Part shown: piece by piece, positions 1-7,600 of the stretch | Position numbering within the stretch: position 1 is the first letter of the stretch | Layout: each line of letters begins with the position of its first letter | From: a virus | Strand: one strand, 5' to 3' | Virus record (IMG/VR): IMGVR_UViG_3300044621_001275 | Location: 1-26,519 of that record | Length of the DNA stretch: 26,519 nt | The notes under the pieces: model-generated | The model's input: the letters and a program-made list of their open reading frames with translations, nothing else | The model's database searches: none | What the model was told of the DNA's origin: nothing | Made by a program: the position numbers and the translations under genes

Positions 1-70
1 TGTCAGCGCCCGGCCCACCCCCCCCCCGCCCGCCGGCGGGGGGGGGGCGGGGGGGGGGGGGGGGGGGGAG
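1..70. other. Low-complexity C/G homopolymer end of the window
   Basis: Runs of C are followed by long runs of G with almost no A or T, forming a near self-complementary C-rich/G-rich pair. Nothing else in this AT-rich window looks like it. It may be a poly-G sequencing or assembly artefact at a contig end, or a genuine GC-rich terminus. No coding potential is visible. Confidence 0.8.
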
Positions 71-75
71 CAGAT

Positions 76-100
76 AGCGTGCCAAGGTGGTTGGCACGCT
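76..100. repeat. 10-bp inverted repeat (hairpin) with GGTGG loop
   Basis: AGCGTGCCAA and TTGGCACGCT are exact reverse complements separated by five bases. The hairpin lies downstream of the last leftward gene (stop at 122-124) and could end its transcription, but neither side has a T tract, so a simple intrinsic terminator is not supported. The string GGTTGGCACGC recurs at 1122-1132 beyond the other end of the leftward block. Confidence 0.7.
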
Positions 101-121
101 TCTTGCTGCACTATTGTATTA

Positions 122-307
122 CTATCTCTGCATATCATACAACTTGTTTAACAATTCGTTATTTCTAACAATAGCTTCTTGCCAATACAACTGGCTAGTA
201 GTGTCATTCGTTTTTTCGCAATTTTTAACAATTTCGTCCATCTTATCTATCTTATCCATAAGAGCGATACGAAGGGTGGCGAGTTCGTTGTTATTGAAGT
301 CTTTCAT
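122..307 (-). CDS. Small helical protein, unknown function (61 aa)
   Basis: The 61-residue product is predicted to be almost entirely alpha-helical and charged, with no membrane segment or signal peptide. I do not recognise a family. It is a likely paralogue of the 67-aa product at 364-567: both have an LR-x2-L pattern near the N-terminus, a Cys-Glu/Asn step mid-protein, then a Y/L-WQ motif and a terminal LL/IL-N-x-x-Y. The start at 307 is preceded by the AATACAATAACA leader shared with its neighbour and has no Shine-Dalgarno sequence. It is the last gene of the leftward block. The shared family pattern and recurrent spacing argue that it is a real gene despite its size. Confidence 0.6.
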   Translation of the reverse strand: MKDFNNNELATLRIALMDKIDKMDEIVKNCEKTNDTTSQLYWQEAIVRNNELLNKLYDMQR

Positions 308-326
308 GTTATTGTATTGTTATTGT

Positions 327-350
327 AAGGGCTGTACTAGTACAGCCCTT
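327..350. promoter_or_regulatory. 24-bp perfect palindrome between two leftward genes
   Basis: AAGGGCTGTACT is followed immediately by its exact reverse complement, centred between 338 and 339. It lies in the gap between the 67-aa and 61-aa genes and is flanked by AATACAATAA copies. It could be an operator for a dimeric regulator, or an RNA hairpin with a CUAG loop that modulates read-through. It lacks the T tract of an intrinsic terminator. Confidence 0.6.
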
Positions 351-363
351 ATTGTATTACCTT

Positions 364-567
364 TTATTCAAGAGTTACAGTGTAACAAGAATTCAATATG
401 TTTTGCATTGCGGTAACTTCATTCAAATCGGTTTGCCAGAGTTTTGCAGTACCGGGCAGATTAATGTCATTGCACTGATCAATGCGCTTTTGTAGTTCTG
501 TGATACGTAGTTCTAGACCTTGACGCAACTGAATGATTTGATTGATAGAGAGAGATTGTTTTGACAT
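364..567 (-). CDS. Small helical protein, unknown function (67 aa)
   Basis: The 67-residue product has a Ser/Gln-rich N-terminus and then two predicted helices, without membrane segments. It resembles the 61-aa neighbour: the segments LRQGLELRITELQKRI and LRIALMDKIDKMDEI align, as do LWQTDLNEV and YWQEAIVRN. The pair probably arose by tandem duplication. The ATG at 567 follows the AATACAATAACA leader. No function can be assigned. A short, possibly coiled-coil, self-associating or regulatory protein is the most that can be said. Confidence 0.6.
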   Translation of the reverse strand: MSKQSLSINQIIQLRQGLELRITELQKRIDQCNDINLPGTAKLWQTDLNEVTAMQNILNSCYTVTLE

Positions 568-599
568 ATTGTTATTGTATTAAAGTTGTTGTTATTGTA

Positions 600-746
600 T
601 TAGAACGACATTGGGATTTCGTCGTTATTGTTTTCTTCGTTGCGCGCATCGAACCATGCGTTGGCTTCGATGATTTCTTCGAAGCTCAGGGTGATCATGT
701 CGCTCAGGTTGCTCTCTGCGCTGATTTTGGCGAATTCGTTTGTCAT
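600..746 (-). CDS. Short acidic protein, unknown function (48 aa)
   Basis: A complete 48-codon frame runs from the ATG at 746 to the TAA at 600-602. The product starts MTNEFAKISAESNLSDM and ends with an Asn/Asp/Glu-rich tail before MSF. Its start has a good ribosome-binding site: AAGGT eight bases upstream on the minus strand, unlike most rightward genes here. Codons are rich in C and G (GCC, ATC, AGC, GAA), as in the 801-1052 gene. It fills the gap between two other leftward genes in the same orientation. No family is recognised; the acidic, polar composition suggests a small soluble regulatory or inhibitor-like protein, but that is only a guess. Confidence 0.6.
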   Translation of the reverse strand: MTNEFAKISAESNLSDMITLSFEEIIEANAWFDARNEENNNDEIPMSF

Positions 747-800
747 GGTGTTACCTTAGTCTAGTTGGCGTTTTCTGTCTACTTTTTTTTCACTTTTTTT

Positions 801-1052
801 TCAGACCTCGACCATCATGCCTCGGTTGTTTCGGAAGGTTGTTCCGCTATCGCTCCGTTTTGCAAGCGGGGCGAAGTCAAGGACTTTTGTCGTCTCGGTT
901 GTCATGTTCGCCATTGCTTCGCTTTCGGTCTTGCCAGAAGCCACACGGACTTCGCCATTCGCCAATCGGTACGTCACCGAGACCAGAACCACGCTCTTGA
1001 ACTTGCTGATCTTCAGGACCGTCATTTCGTTTTTCATGTACATACAATGCAC
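801..1052 (-). CDS. Small protein, unknown function (up to 83 aa)
   Basis: The frame is read leftward and ends with TGA at 801-803. The start is uncertain: in-frame ATGs lie at 1052, 1043, 1037 and 1025. The last gives a 74-aa product beginning MTVLKISKF and has an A/G-rich stretch upstream, so it may be the real one. The core VVLVSVTYRLANGEVRVASG suggests two beta strands joined by a turn, followed by TESEAMANM, which looks like a helix. No family is recognised. Codon use is more G/C-rich than in the rightward genes. Two near-identical T-run motifs (783-801 and 1084-1103 on the + strand) flank the gene. Confidence 0.55.
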   Translation of the reverse strand: MHCMYMKNEMTVLKISKFKSVVLVSVTYRLANGEVRVASGKTESEAMANMTTETTKVLDFAPLAKRSDSGTTFRNNRGMMVEV

Positions 1053-1121
1053 GAAATTTTGCAGGTCGTCAATTTTTATCTGCTTTTTTTCTCACTTTTT
1101 TTTGATGGCCTGGCCGCAGTA

Positions 1122-1162
1122 GGTTGGCACGCGTTATGCTCCCAGCATTTGCCATGCCAACC
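1122..1162. repeat. Composite inverted repeat with nested hairpin
   Basis: The outer arms GGTTGGCA (1122-1129) and TGCCAACC (1155-1162) are exact reverse complements. Between them ATGCT and AGCAT (1136-1148) form a second stem around CCC. The outer left arm belongs to the 11-base string GGTTGGCACGC also found in the hairpin at 76-100. C7 and then T7 follow on the + strand, so it could act as a rightward terminator, though the C run is unusual. A protein-binding site is equally possible. Confidence 0.6.
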
Positions 1163-1219
1163 CCCCCGTTTTTTTAAAAAAAAAGTTCTTGACTTTTGTG
1201 TGATATAGGCGGGGGGAGG

Positions 1220-1375
1220 TTATTCTCAATCTCTCAAACCCCAAATTCTTAAACATTATATTTCTTAACATAAATAACCATCATATTATATCTATCTATT
1301 ATATCTCCTTCTTCTTATCTCAACAACAACACAATCCATACCCTCCCCCCTTTTCCTATAAAAAAACATAAAAAC
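1220..1375 (+). other. 156-base tract with no G on the + strand
   Basis: From just after the G-rich run ending at 1219 to the base before the G at 1376, no G occurs on the + strand, while C, A and T are all common. Only about six Gs occur from 1220 up to the endonuclease VII start. Transcribed rightward it would give an unstructured G-less leader. Confidence 0.85.
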
Positions 1376-1381
1376 GCTATA

Positions 1382-1458
1382 TTTCTATAAACAAAAAACA
1401 AAAAAAATACGAACCCATGTTTTCTATAAACAAAAAATAAAAAAACCCATGTTTTCTA
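1382..1458 (+). repeat. Degenerate direct repeats before the rightward operon
   Basis: TTTCTATAAACAAAAAA starts both the unit at 1382-1419 and the unit at 1421-1451. Each unit runs through an A-rich spacer to ACCCATG. A third partial unit, TTTCTA, begins at 1453, and a looser copy may lie at about 1352-1376. The array ends just before the AT-rich TATGATATAATATAATAA that precedes the ATG at 1479. It may be a regulator-binding array or a promoter duplication. Confidence 0.6.
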
Positions 1459-1478
1459 CGTATGATATAATATAATAA

Positions 1479-1835
1479 ATGTCTATCAAGATCTGTCGCA
1501 AATGTAAAAAAGAAAAAGACATAATTGAATTCCCTTTTTTCTCTACGAACGATGCTGGCCGCAAAAACACATGCAGATCGTGTAATAATGAACTCAGTAA
1601 TTTGCGCCGAAACCTACGCGCCCAGAACCGCCCACCTATTGCTGGGCCATGTCCCATCTGCAAAAGCCACACAACAACTTGGATATTAGATCATTGTCAT
1701 TTTGACGATACATTTCGCGGGTATATATGCAACAGTTGTAATTTAGGCATTGGGCGATTCAATGATGATATATCTATTCTCTATAACGCTATAGAATACC
1801 TGAACACGCAAAATAATATACAATACCATATATGA
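1479..1835 (+). CDS. Recombination endonuclease VII-like HNH nuclease
   Basis: The 118-aa product matches the phage endonuclease VII family (T4 gp49 type), which cleaves Holliday junctions and other branched DNA so that the genome can be packaged. The core has the zinc-binding pairs C58/C61 and C84/C87 around the His-Cys-type active site LDHCH (D71, H72). It ends with FRGYICNSCNLGIGRFNDD, the usual signature, with N88 at the expected catalytic place. An extra pair of Cys doublets (C6/C9, C32/C35) forms a second likely zinc site at the N-terminus. It is the first gene of the rightward block. Its stop overlaps the next start by four bases (ATGA). There is no clear Shine-Dalgarno sequence; AATATAATAA precedes the ATG. 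Confidence 0.88.
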   Translation: MSIKICRKCKKEKDIIEFPFFSTNDAGRKNTCRSCNNELSNLRRNLRAQNRPPIAGPCPICKSHTTTWILDHCHFDDTFRGYICNSCNLGIGRFNDDISILYNAIEYLNTQNNIQYHI

Positions 1836-2647
1836 GAATATTGATTACTGGTGGCAGCGGCTTTATCGGCACCCATTTAATAAAAAAACTATCTAATGAC
1901 GGACATGACATTTATAATCTGGACAAAATTAGCAGCCCCGCACTCCCGCCCGACAAACAAAAGATAATAGATATACTAGATATCGACGTTAACGATGCTT
2001 TCTTCGACAATATAGACACTATCATTCATCTAGCTGGTATGGTGAGTGTACCGAAATCATTTGAAGATCCAATAAATAGCTTTGGCAATAATGCATTCTG
2101 TACTGTAAAATTATTATCAGCCGCCCACCTTCATAAGATTAAGAAATTTGTCTTCGCTTCTAGCGCAGCGGTGTACGGCAGTAAAGAAGGTACGGTGAGT
2201 GAAACTGATGCCGCCGAACCTAACAGTCCATACGGATTAGATAAGTTAGCCTCCGAAAAATACATACAAATGTATTGCCAACAATGGGGTATCGATTATT
2301 TAATATTTCGCTTCTTCAATGTGTATGGTGAAGGACAGAATCCGCAATACGCTGGAGTAATAACGGCATTTAATGTCGCCGCTCAGAAAAAAGAGCCGCT
2401 GATCGTTTATGGAGATGGTGAACAGACTAGGGATTTCGTCAGTGTTAACGATGTGTGCAGTTATATTTCTAAACTAATCATTACTATGGTTAAGAATGAG
2501 ATATTTAACATTGGAACCGGCAAATCTGTTTCTATAAACTCACTTGCAAAACAATTCGGTAGTCATATAATACACAAAGAAGCGAAGAAAGAAGTTCGTC
2601 ACTCATGCGCTGACGTTAAAAAGTTATTTTCTATTTTAAATGTATAA
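1832..2647 (+). CDS. NAD-dependent epimerase/dehydratase (extended SDR)
   Basis: This is a nucleotide-sugar-modifying enzyme of the extended short-chain dehydrogenase family, closest in style to UDP-glucose 4-epimerases and dTDP-glucose 4,6-dehydratases. The Rossmann motif GGSGFIG is at residues 7-13. SSAAVYG is present, and the catalytic YGLDK (Y134, K138) follows SP. RFFNVYGEGQNP and GDGEQTRDFVSVNDV are typical substrate-side motifs. At 271 aa it is about 30-50 residues shorter than the family and stops just after EVRHSCADVKKLF, so the C-terminal substrate cap is trimmed. The exact sugar cannot be read from the sequence. It overlaps its upstream neighbour by 4 bases and its downstream neighbour by 8, implying coupled translation. 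It presumably supplies a sugar donor to the glycosyltransferases that follow. Its codons are more G/C-rich than theirs. Confidence 0.88.
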   Translation: MRILITGGSGFIGTHLIKKLSNDGHDIYNLDKISSPALPPDKQKIIDILDIDVNDAFFDNIDTIIHLAGMVSVPKSFEDPINSFGNNAFCTVKLLSAAHLHKIKKFVFASSAAVYGSKEGTVSETDAAEPNSPYGLDKLASEKYIQMYCQQWGIDYLIFRFFNVYGEGQNPQYAGVITAFNVAAQKKEPLIVYGDGEQTRDFVSVNDVCSYISKLIITMVKNEIFNIGTGKSVSINSLAKQFGSHIIHKEAKKEVRHSCADVKKLFSILNV

Positions 2648-4010
2648 AACACTTATTTTTTCTTATTATGTTGACGCCAACGAAGAAAGAGACAAAGAAT
2701 TAATTCATTGTTTTGAAAAAAATTTAAAAATTGGATTTGATTGTATTGTTGTATTTTCAGAAGTCGATATAGATATATTGTATAAGAAAATAGATAATAA
2801 CGCATTAGAGAATTTTAATGGTCGTATGCTTTTTAAAGAAGTGAAACGACGGCCAACTTACAATGATTTTTTTGAAGCTTCTAAATTAAGCGCGTTCGAC
2901 AAAGAGAAAGAAAAATTATTTTTTATCACTAATTCTGATATCTATTTTGAAGATCTTTATAAAGTGGAAGACTTCTATCGCCCAATCGATGATAAACAAA
3001 ATACTATTTTAGCGTTATCTCGTTGGGATGTGCAAAAAGACGGTTCAAGTAAATATGTAGATAGAATAGACAGTCAAGACGCTTGGATATTTTATAATTC
3101 AATAGTTTTTTCTTTAAAAGAAGATTTTACTATGGGCGTACCTGGTTGTGATAATAGATTGGCTCATGAATTACGCTTTAATAATTATAATATCTTAAAT
3201 GCAAGTGATACAATAAGAGTATATCATTATCATTTAAGTAATATTAGACGATATGTCGATAATAATGAAGTACATGAAGCTTTTATAAACAATGAATCTA
3301 AAAGAATAAGCGGCCCGTACTATTTATTTTCACAGTACGAGAAGCTGTTAAAAGATAAAGAAAAAAAGAAAGTAATATCTTTCTCTTTATATGAAAATAA
3401 TCCTAAGTACTGTGTAGGCGCAATCAAAAACGCAAAATTAGCTAAACACATTTATCCAGATTGGGTTTGTCGTTTTTATGTATCTAAAAATATAGATTCA
3501 TATTATGTTAATGAATTAAGTAACATGGATAATACAGAAATAGTTATCGTTAATGAATTTGAAAATAATAACGCTATGTTTTGGAGGTTTTTACCGATAT
3601 GTGATACTTCGGTAGACGTCATGATTTCTAGAGATTGTGATTCTAGATTATGTATGCGAGAAAAATATGCTGTAGATGATTGGATATCATCTGGTAACGG
3701 TTTCCATATAATGAGAGACCATCCATATCATCATTTTAAAATAATGGGAGGAATGTTTGGAGTTAAAAACGGTTGTTTACCTAATTTTGCAAAGCTGCTA
3801 AATGATTATAAAAATGACAATACTTATAATAATGATCATTTTTTTTTACAAGACGTAATCTATCCAATAATAAAAGAAAATTATACTATACACGATGTAT
3901 TTGCTAGAGACAAACCTTTTCCGACATTAAGATCATCAAATAAAAAATTTGTTGGGGAAATTTATGATGAAAACGATAATCGACATCCCGATCATTACAA
4001 ACTTATTTGA
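2640..4010 (+). CDS. Two-domain glycosyltransferase-like protein
   Basis: The 456-aa product appears to hold two GT-A-like halves. Residues 1 to about 235 contain FFITNSDIYFEDL (N98-S99-D100), resembling the metal- and nucleotide-binding stretch of family-A transferases, followed by an SxQDAWIF segment. Residues from about 243 to the end begin VISFSLYENNPKYC and continue through MFWRFLP to ISRDCDSRL, whose D332-C-D334 is a good DxD motif. FHIMRDHPYHH and IMGGMFGVK follow. I recall this second half as a conserved family of putative glycosyltransferases, but donor and acceptor are unknown. No membrane segment or signal peptide is visible, so it should act in the cytoplasm. The start overlaps the epimerase gene by eight bases. 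Strong A/T bias (many Asn, Lys, Ile, Tyr) sets it apart from the gene before it. Confidence 0.7.
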   Translation: MYKTLIFSYYVDANEERDKELIHCFEKNLKIGFDCIVVFSEVDIDILYKKIDNNALENFNGRMLFKEVKRRPTYNDFFEASKLSAFDKEKEKLFFITNSDIYFEDLYKVEDFYRPIDDKQNTILALSRWDVQKDGSSKYVDRIDSQDAWIFYNSIVFSLKEDFTMGVPGCDNRLAHELRFNNYNILNASDTIRVYHYHLSNIRRYVDNNEVHEAFINNESKRISGPYYLFSQYEKLLKDKEKKKVISFSLYENNPKYCVGAIKNAKLAKHIYPDWVCRFYVSKNIDSYYVNELSNMDNTEIVIVNEFENNNAMFWRFLPICDTSVDVMISRDCDSRLCMREKYAVDDWISSGNGFHIMRDHPYHHFKIMGGMFGVKNGCLPNFAKLLNDYKNDNTYNNDHFFLQDVIYPIIKENYTIHDVFARDKPFPTLRSSNKKFVGEIYDENDNRHPDHYKLI

Positions 4011-4052
4011 TAATTTTCTTTATATTTTAAAAATTCAATATAAAATAATACA

Positions 4053-4670
4053 ATGATATCTAGAGAACAATTAACAACTATTTTTGAACAAAACAAACTA
4101 TTAGGAACAGGCGTAGAAGTCGGATCTTTTGAAGGGGGTTATGCGAATGAAATTTTAAAACAATGGTCAGGCAAACTTTATCTTATCGATGTGTGGAGAC
4201 CACTAGACGTTAAAGATTATGAAGACTGTTCTAATCAAAACAATTATAAAACAATTATTAACAAATGTTTAGATAATATTTCTGGACACGAAGATAGATG
4301 TTTCATGATTAGAAGCGATAGCGTTAATGGTGCTGAACTGTTTAATGACGAATCATTAGATTTTATCTATATCGATGCGAATCATAAATACGAATTCGTT
4401 AAACAAGATATGGAAACATGGTTTCCAAAATTAAGAAACGGCGGTATCTTTGCTGGACATGATTATTTAAAAATGGATTGGTATGCTGATGGAAATTACG
4501 CGCAAAATAATAAAGACAAGCACATTTGGACACAAACTTCTAGCGGTAACTTTGATAATTACGCGGGACTGTTTGGTGTGAATCCAGCAGTCGATGAATT
4601 TTGTAAAAAATATGGATATAAATTTGATTTAACTAACGAATGGTTTGGCTCTTGGTATTTTACTAAATAA
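4053..4670 (+). CDS. Class I SAM-dependent methyltransferase
   Basis: The 205-aa product has the SAM-binding motif I at residues 21-29 (VEVGSFEGG), an acidic end of strand 2 in LYLIDVW, and the post-core DFIYIDANHKYEFVKQDMETW block. The latter is typical of the methyltransferase group found beside glycosyltransferases (Methyltransf_24-like). NGGIFAGHDY follows. The likely reaction is O-methylation of a sugar or polar side chain. The sequence gives no direct substrate evidence. It sits 42 bases after the two-domain glycosyltransferase and one base before the four-domain protein. The leader ATATAAAATAATACA before its ATG contains no Shine-Dalgarno sequence. Confidence 0.8.
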   Translation: MISREQLTTIFEQNKLLGTGVEVGSFEGGYANEILKQWSGKLYLIDVWRPLDVKDYEDCSNQNNYKTIINKCLDNISGHEDRCFMIRSDSVNGAELFNDESLDFIYIDANHKYEFVKQDMETWFPKLRNGGIFAGHDYLKMDWYADGNYAQNNKDKHIWTQTSSGNFDNYAGLFGVNPAVDEFCKKYGYKFDLTNEWFGSWYFTK

Positions 4671-4671
4671 T

Positions 4672-7600
4672 ATGAATTATTTTATAACACATAGTGATAA
4701 AAATTATGTCGAAGTAGCTGAAAAATTATTTAAAAGTTTAGAATCGCATTCTAATTATAAAATCTTATATTACACGGTAAATTTCAAATATAAGAACACC
4801 TTCTCTAATGTAATTCCAGTCTATTACAAAACCGATTTTAAACAAACTTCCGATTTCACAGAAGAAAGGGGTATTAATAATAATTCTGAATTAGTAAGAG
4901 CAAATCTTTTATTTTTAAAATCAAAAATATGTAATGAATCGTTAAAAAATCAAAATCATAATTTTTGTTATGTGGATGCTGATTGTATAGCTATTGAAAA
5001 TTGCGATGAAATTTTTGACAATGTAGATAAAATAACTTCATATCCATTGTTGGGAGAAAATTGTCATCAGTATATGATTTACAACGGAAAAGGAGATCCT
5101 TTCTTACCTGATGGAACTCTTGATTTAAATTTGTGTTTAGAAGAGCCGTTATTAAAAAAATTAAACATTCCAATTAGCAAAAGAAGCTCTTTGTATAGAC
5201 AAAGTAATATTTTACTGTTCAATAAGAAATGCTCAAACGTTATAAACGAATGGGAAAAAATTTGTTATAATTCTGTAGTAACATCTGAATGGAATAAATA
5301 CGCTTGTTTTAATGATGAGACTGTATTGAATTGTATATTATGGAGAGATAATATGAATGATCATTTATCCCAAATTTCAATAAATATTCCAGCTAAAAAT
5401 GATGATGGTAACTTTGTTGAGCCTAAAAAATTAAATGATTTTATAAATGCTTATAAAAACCCAAAAGATAATGATATTTATTGTGGAACTTTTTGTAAAA
5501 TCCCTAGTAAGGATAAAATAAATAATATAAAATTTCTACATGGAAGAGTTTCTGAGGATCAATTTGAATATATTAATAAAATTTTAACGAATCAAAACAC
5601 AATGCAACAAAATAAAAAATCAAAGTACGTTTATTTAATACATAGTACAAGTCTTGGTGATACAATTGCTAGTACTCCGGTTTTAAGAAAACTGTATAAT
5701 AGTTATGGATGTAAAATAGATGTAGTAACTTATCATTCTGAAATTTTTAAAAAAAATCCATACGTAAATAATGTTTTTGAATTTTCTTCTTTTGATTTAA
5801 CTCAAACAGCTTATAAAGAAAAATTTGAGTCGTTTTTTGGAGTTGGTGGTATTAAAAATAATCTAGGCGTAGAAAAAAAACATAATACAATAGATATTCG
5901 TCAATTTCATGCTATTGATTTAGGCTTTATGTTAAATAACGATGAAATGCAATACGATTTCATATCGGATGATTATATAAATATAGATGATTTGCCCGAA
6001 AAGTATGTCTGTATTCATGCGGCTAATACTTGGCCATCTAGAACGTATTCTGATGAAAAATTTACACAATTAATTGATGATTTAAATAAAAATAATATTC
6101 CTGTCGTATTGGTAGGTAAAAATTCTATTGAACATGGGTTTTATATAGTAGATAAGAAAACAAAAAAAATAACAATTAAAAACGGATTAGACTTAACAAA
6201 CAAATTAAATCTATCTCAGTGTTGGCACGTTATTAATAAATCAATATGTTTTATCACTATGGATTCTGGCCTTCTTCATTTAGCTGGAACCACCGATACT
6301 AATATAATTCAACTTGGATCTTCAATAAATAATAAATTAAGAGCGCCTTATCGTAATGGTTCTCAAGATTATAAATATAAATATATAAGTGGTACATGCG
6401 GCATCTTCTGCGCATCAGATATAAAATATGGAGTTAAAGAATGGGGTACTATCCAAGGCATCCCTCCATTGATAAATTGTTTAGAAAATAAAAATACTTT
6501 TGAGTGTCATCCAAATCCATTGGATGTGTATAATTACATTATTAATAATTTTGCCAATTCATTCGATTCAAAAATCGATTTATACTATTTAGATAAAAAT
6601 AATTGCAATAATATCACTATTCATTATCGATCTAAAAATTGTAATGTGCATAATTGTAATATTAAAGTCTTAGATATTCAAACAAAAACTATTCTTTATG
6701 AATGTTTTATGGATATAAAAGAAGGTGAAAATTATTGGACTAATCTAGGATATATTTCATACATAATAACAAATGATATTCGCGTCGTATTTACTGATGA
6801 AGACACTATAATTTTTAATGAAATATATAAAATACATGAACAAGACAGAAAAACTCCAGTTAGTCATTTGAGTTTTAATTATGATTTACATTCTTGCAAT
6901 TTATATGAAATATATATTTACAAAGAATATGAATATCAAGATATTAAACTAGAAAAAAATGATGTTGTAGTAGATATTGGATCTAATCTATCGACTTTTA
7001 TATGTTACGCTTTAGAAAATAAAGCTAGTAAAGTTTATTCTTGCGAACCAACATCTTATTGTTTAAGCGTTATTAATAAATATTTTAAAGATAATGATAA
7101 AGTCGTTATAAATGATTGTGCGATATCCGATAAAAATGGTTATACTTTTATTGACATTCTAAAAGAAGGTTCGGGAGCGAATAAGATATCAACAGTAGAC
7201 GCTAATGATAAAAATGCTTATCAAGGATGCCATAAAGAAAAAGTAAAAACTCAAACTTTCAAGTCGTTTTTAAAAAACAACAAGATAGAAAAAATTGACT
7301 TTTTAAAAGTTGACTGCGAGGGCGGAGAAATTTTTATTTTTGTTGATGAAAATAAGGATTTCTTTAAAAACAAAGTTCATAAAATTGCTATGGAATACCA
7401 TAATGAACAAAAAGATGATATTATTGCATATCTTAAATCTTTAAATTATGAAGTTTTTGAAAAAATTCACAATAATAATGACTTTATCCTTGGGGCTATT
7501 TATGCAAAAAATAAAAATTTTAATAAACAGCCTGTAACTTTATTTTTAGCTCCTCATCTTTCAACTGGTGGATCGCCAGCTTATTTAAAATGGTTGATCG

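Larger units (their letters stand above)
111..601 (-). repeat. Dispersed intergenic motif AATACAATAA (leftward reading)
   Basis: On the + strand the motif reads TTATTGTATT. Copies or near-copies lie at about 111-120, 308-318, 319-327 (partial), 349-359, 571-582 and 591-601. They fill the gaps between the leftward genes. On the minus strand the start codons at 307 and 567 are directly preceded by AATACAATAACA. The motif could be a translation leader, a processing or regulatory site, or a remnant of gene duplication. Confidence 0.65.
1053..1478. other. Divergent intergenic region
   Basis: About 425 bases separate the leftward small-gene block from the rightward operon. No convincing gene is seen. 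From left to right it contains a T7-CTCAC-T8 tract (1084-1103), a composite inverted repeat (1122-1162), C7/T7/A9 runs (1161-1184), a G-rich run (1208-1219), a G-free tract (1220-1375) and degenerate A/T-rich direct repeats (1382-1458). It must hold promoters for one or both directions and is the best candidate in the window for a replication or transcription control region. Neither role is demonstrated. Confidence 0.6.

Noticed and set aside
1044-1072. Leftward TTGACG with CATTGT as a promoter for the 801-1052 gene
   Set aside because: Spacing is 17 bases, but the -10 match is poor, so it is not listed as a feature.
765-1208. Rightward 147-aa frame over the small-gene block
   Set aside because: It is Phe/His/Cys-rich with unlikely composition and lies antisense to two leftward genes, including one with a good ribosome-binding site.
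1189-1209. TTGACT ... TATAGG as a rightward promoter
   Set aside because: The spacing of nine bases is too short for a sigma-70 promoter.
1424-1672. Leftward 82-aa frame
   Set aside because: It is antisense to the endonuclease VII gene, which has intact zinc and catalytic motifs.
4645-4671. Upstream ATG for the four-domain protein
   Set aside because: It lies inside the preceding methyltransferase gene. The ATG at 4672 follows that gene's stop by one base and begins the conserved GT-A strand directly.
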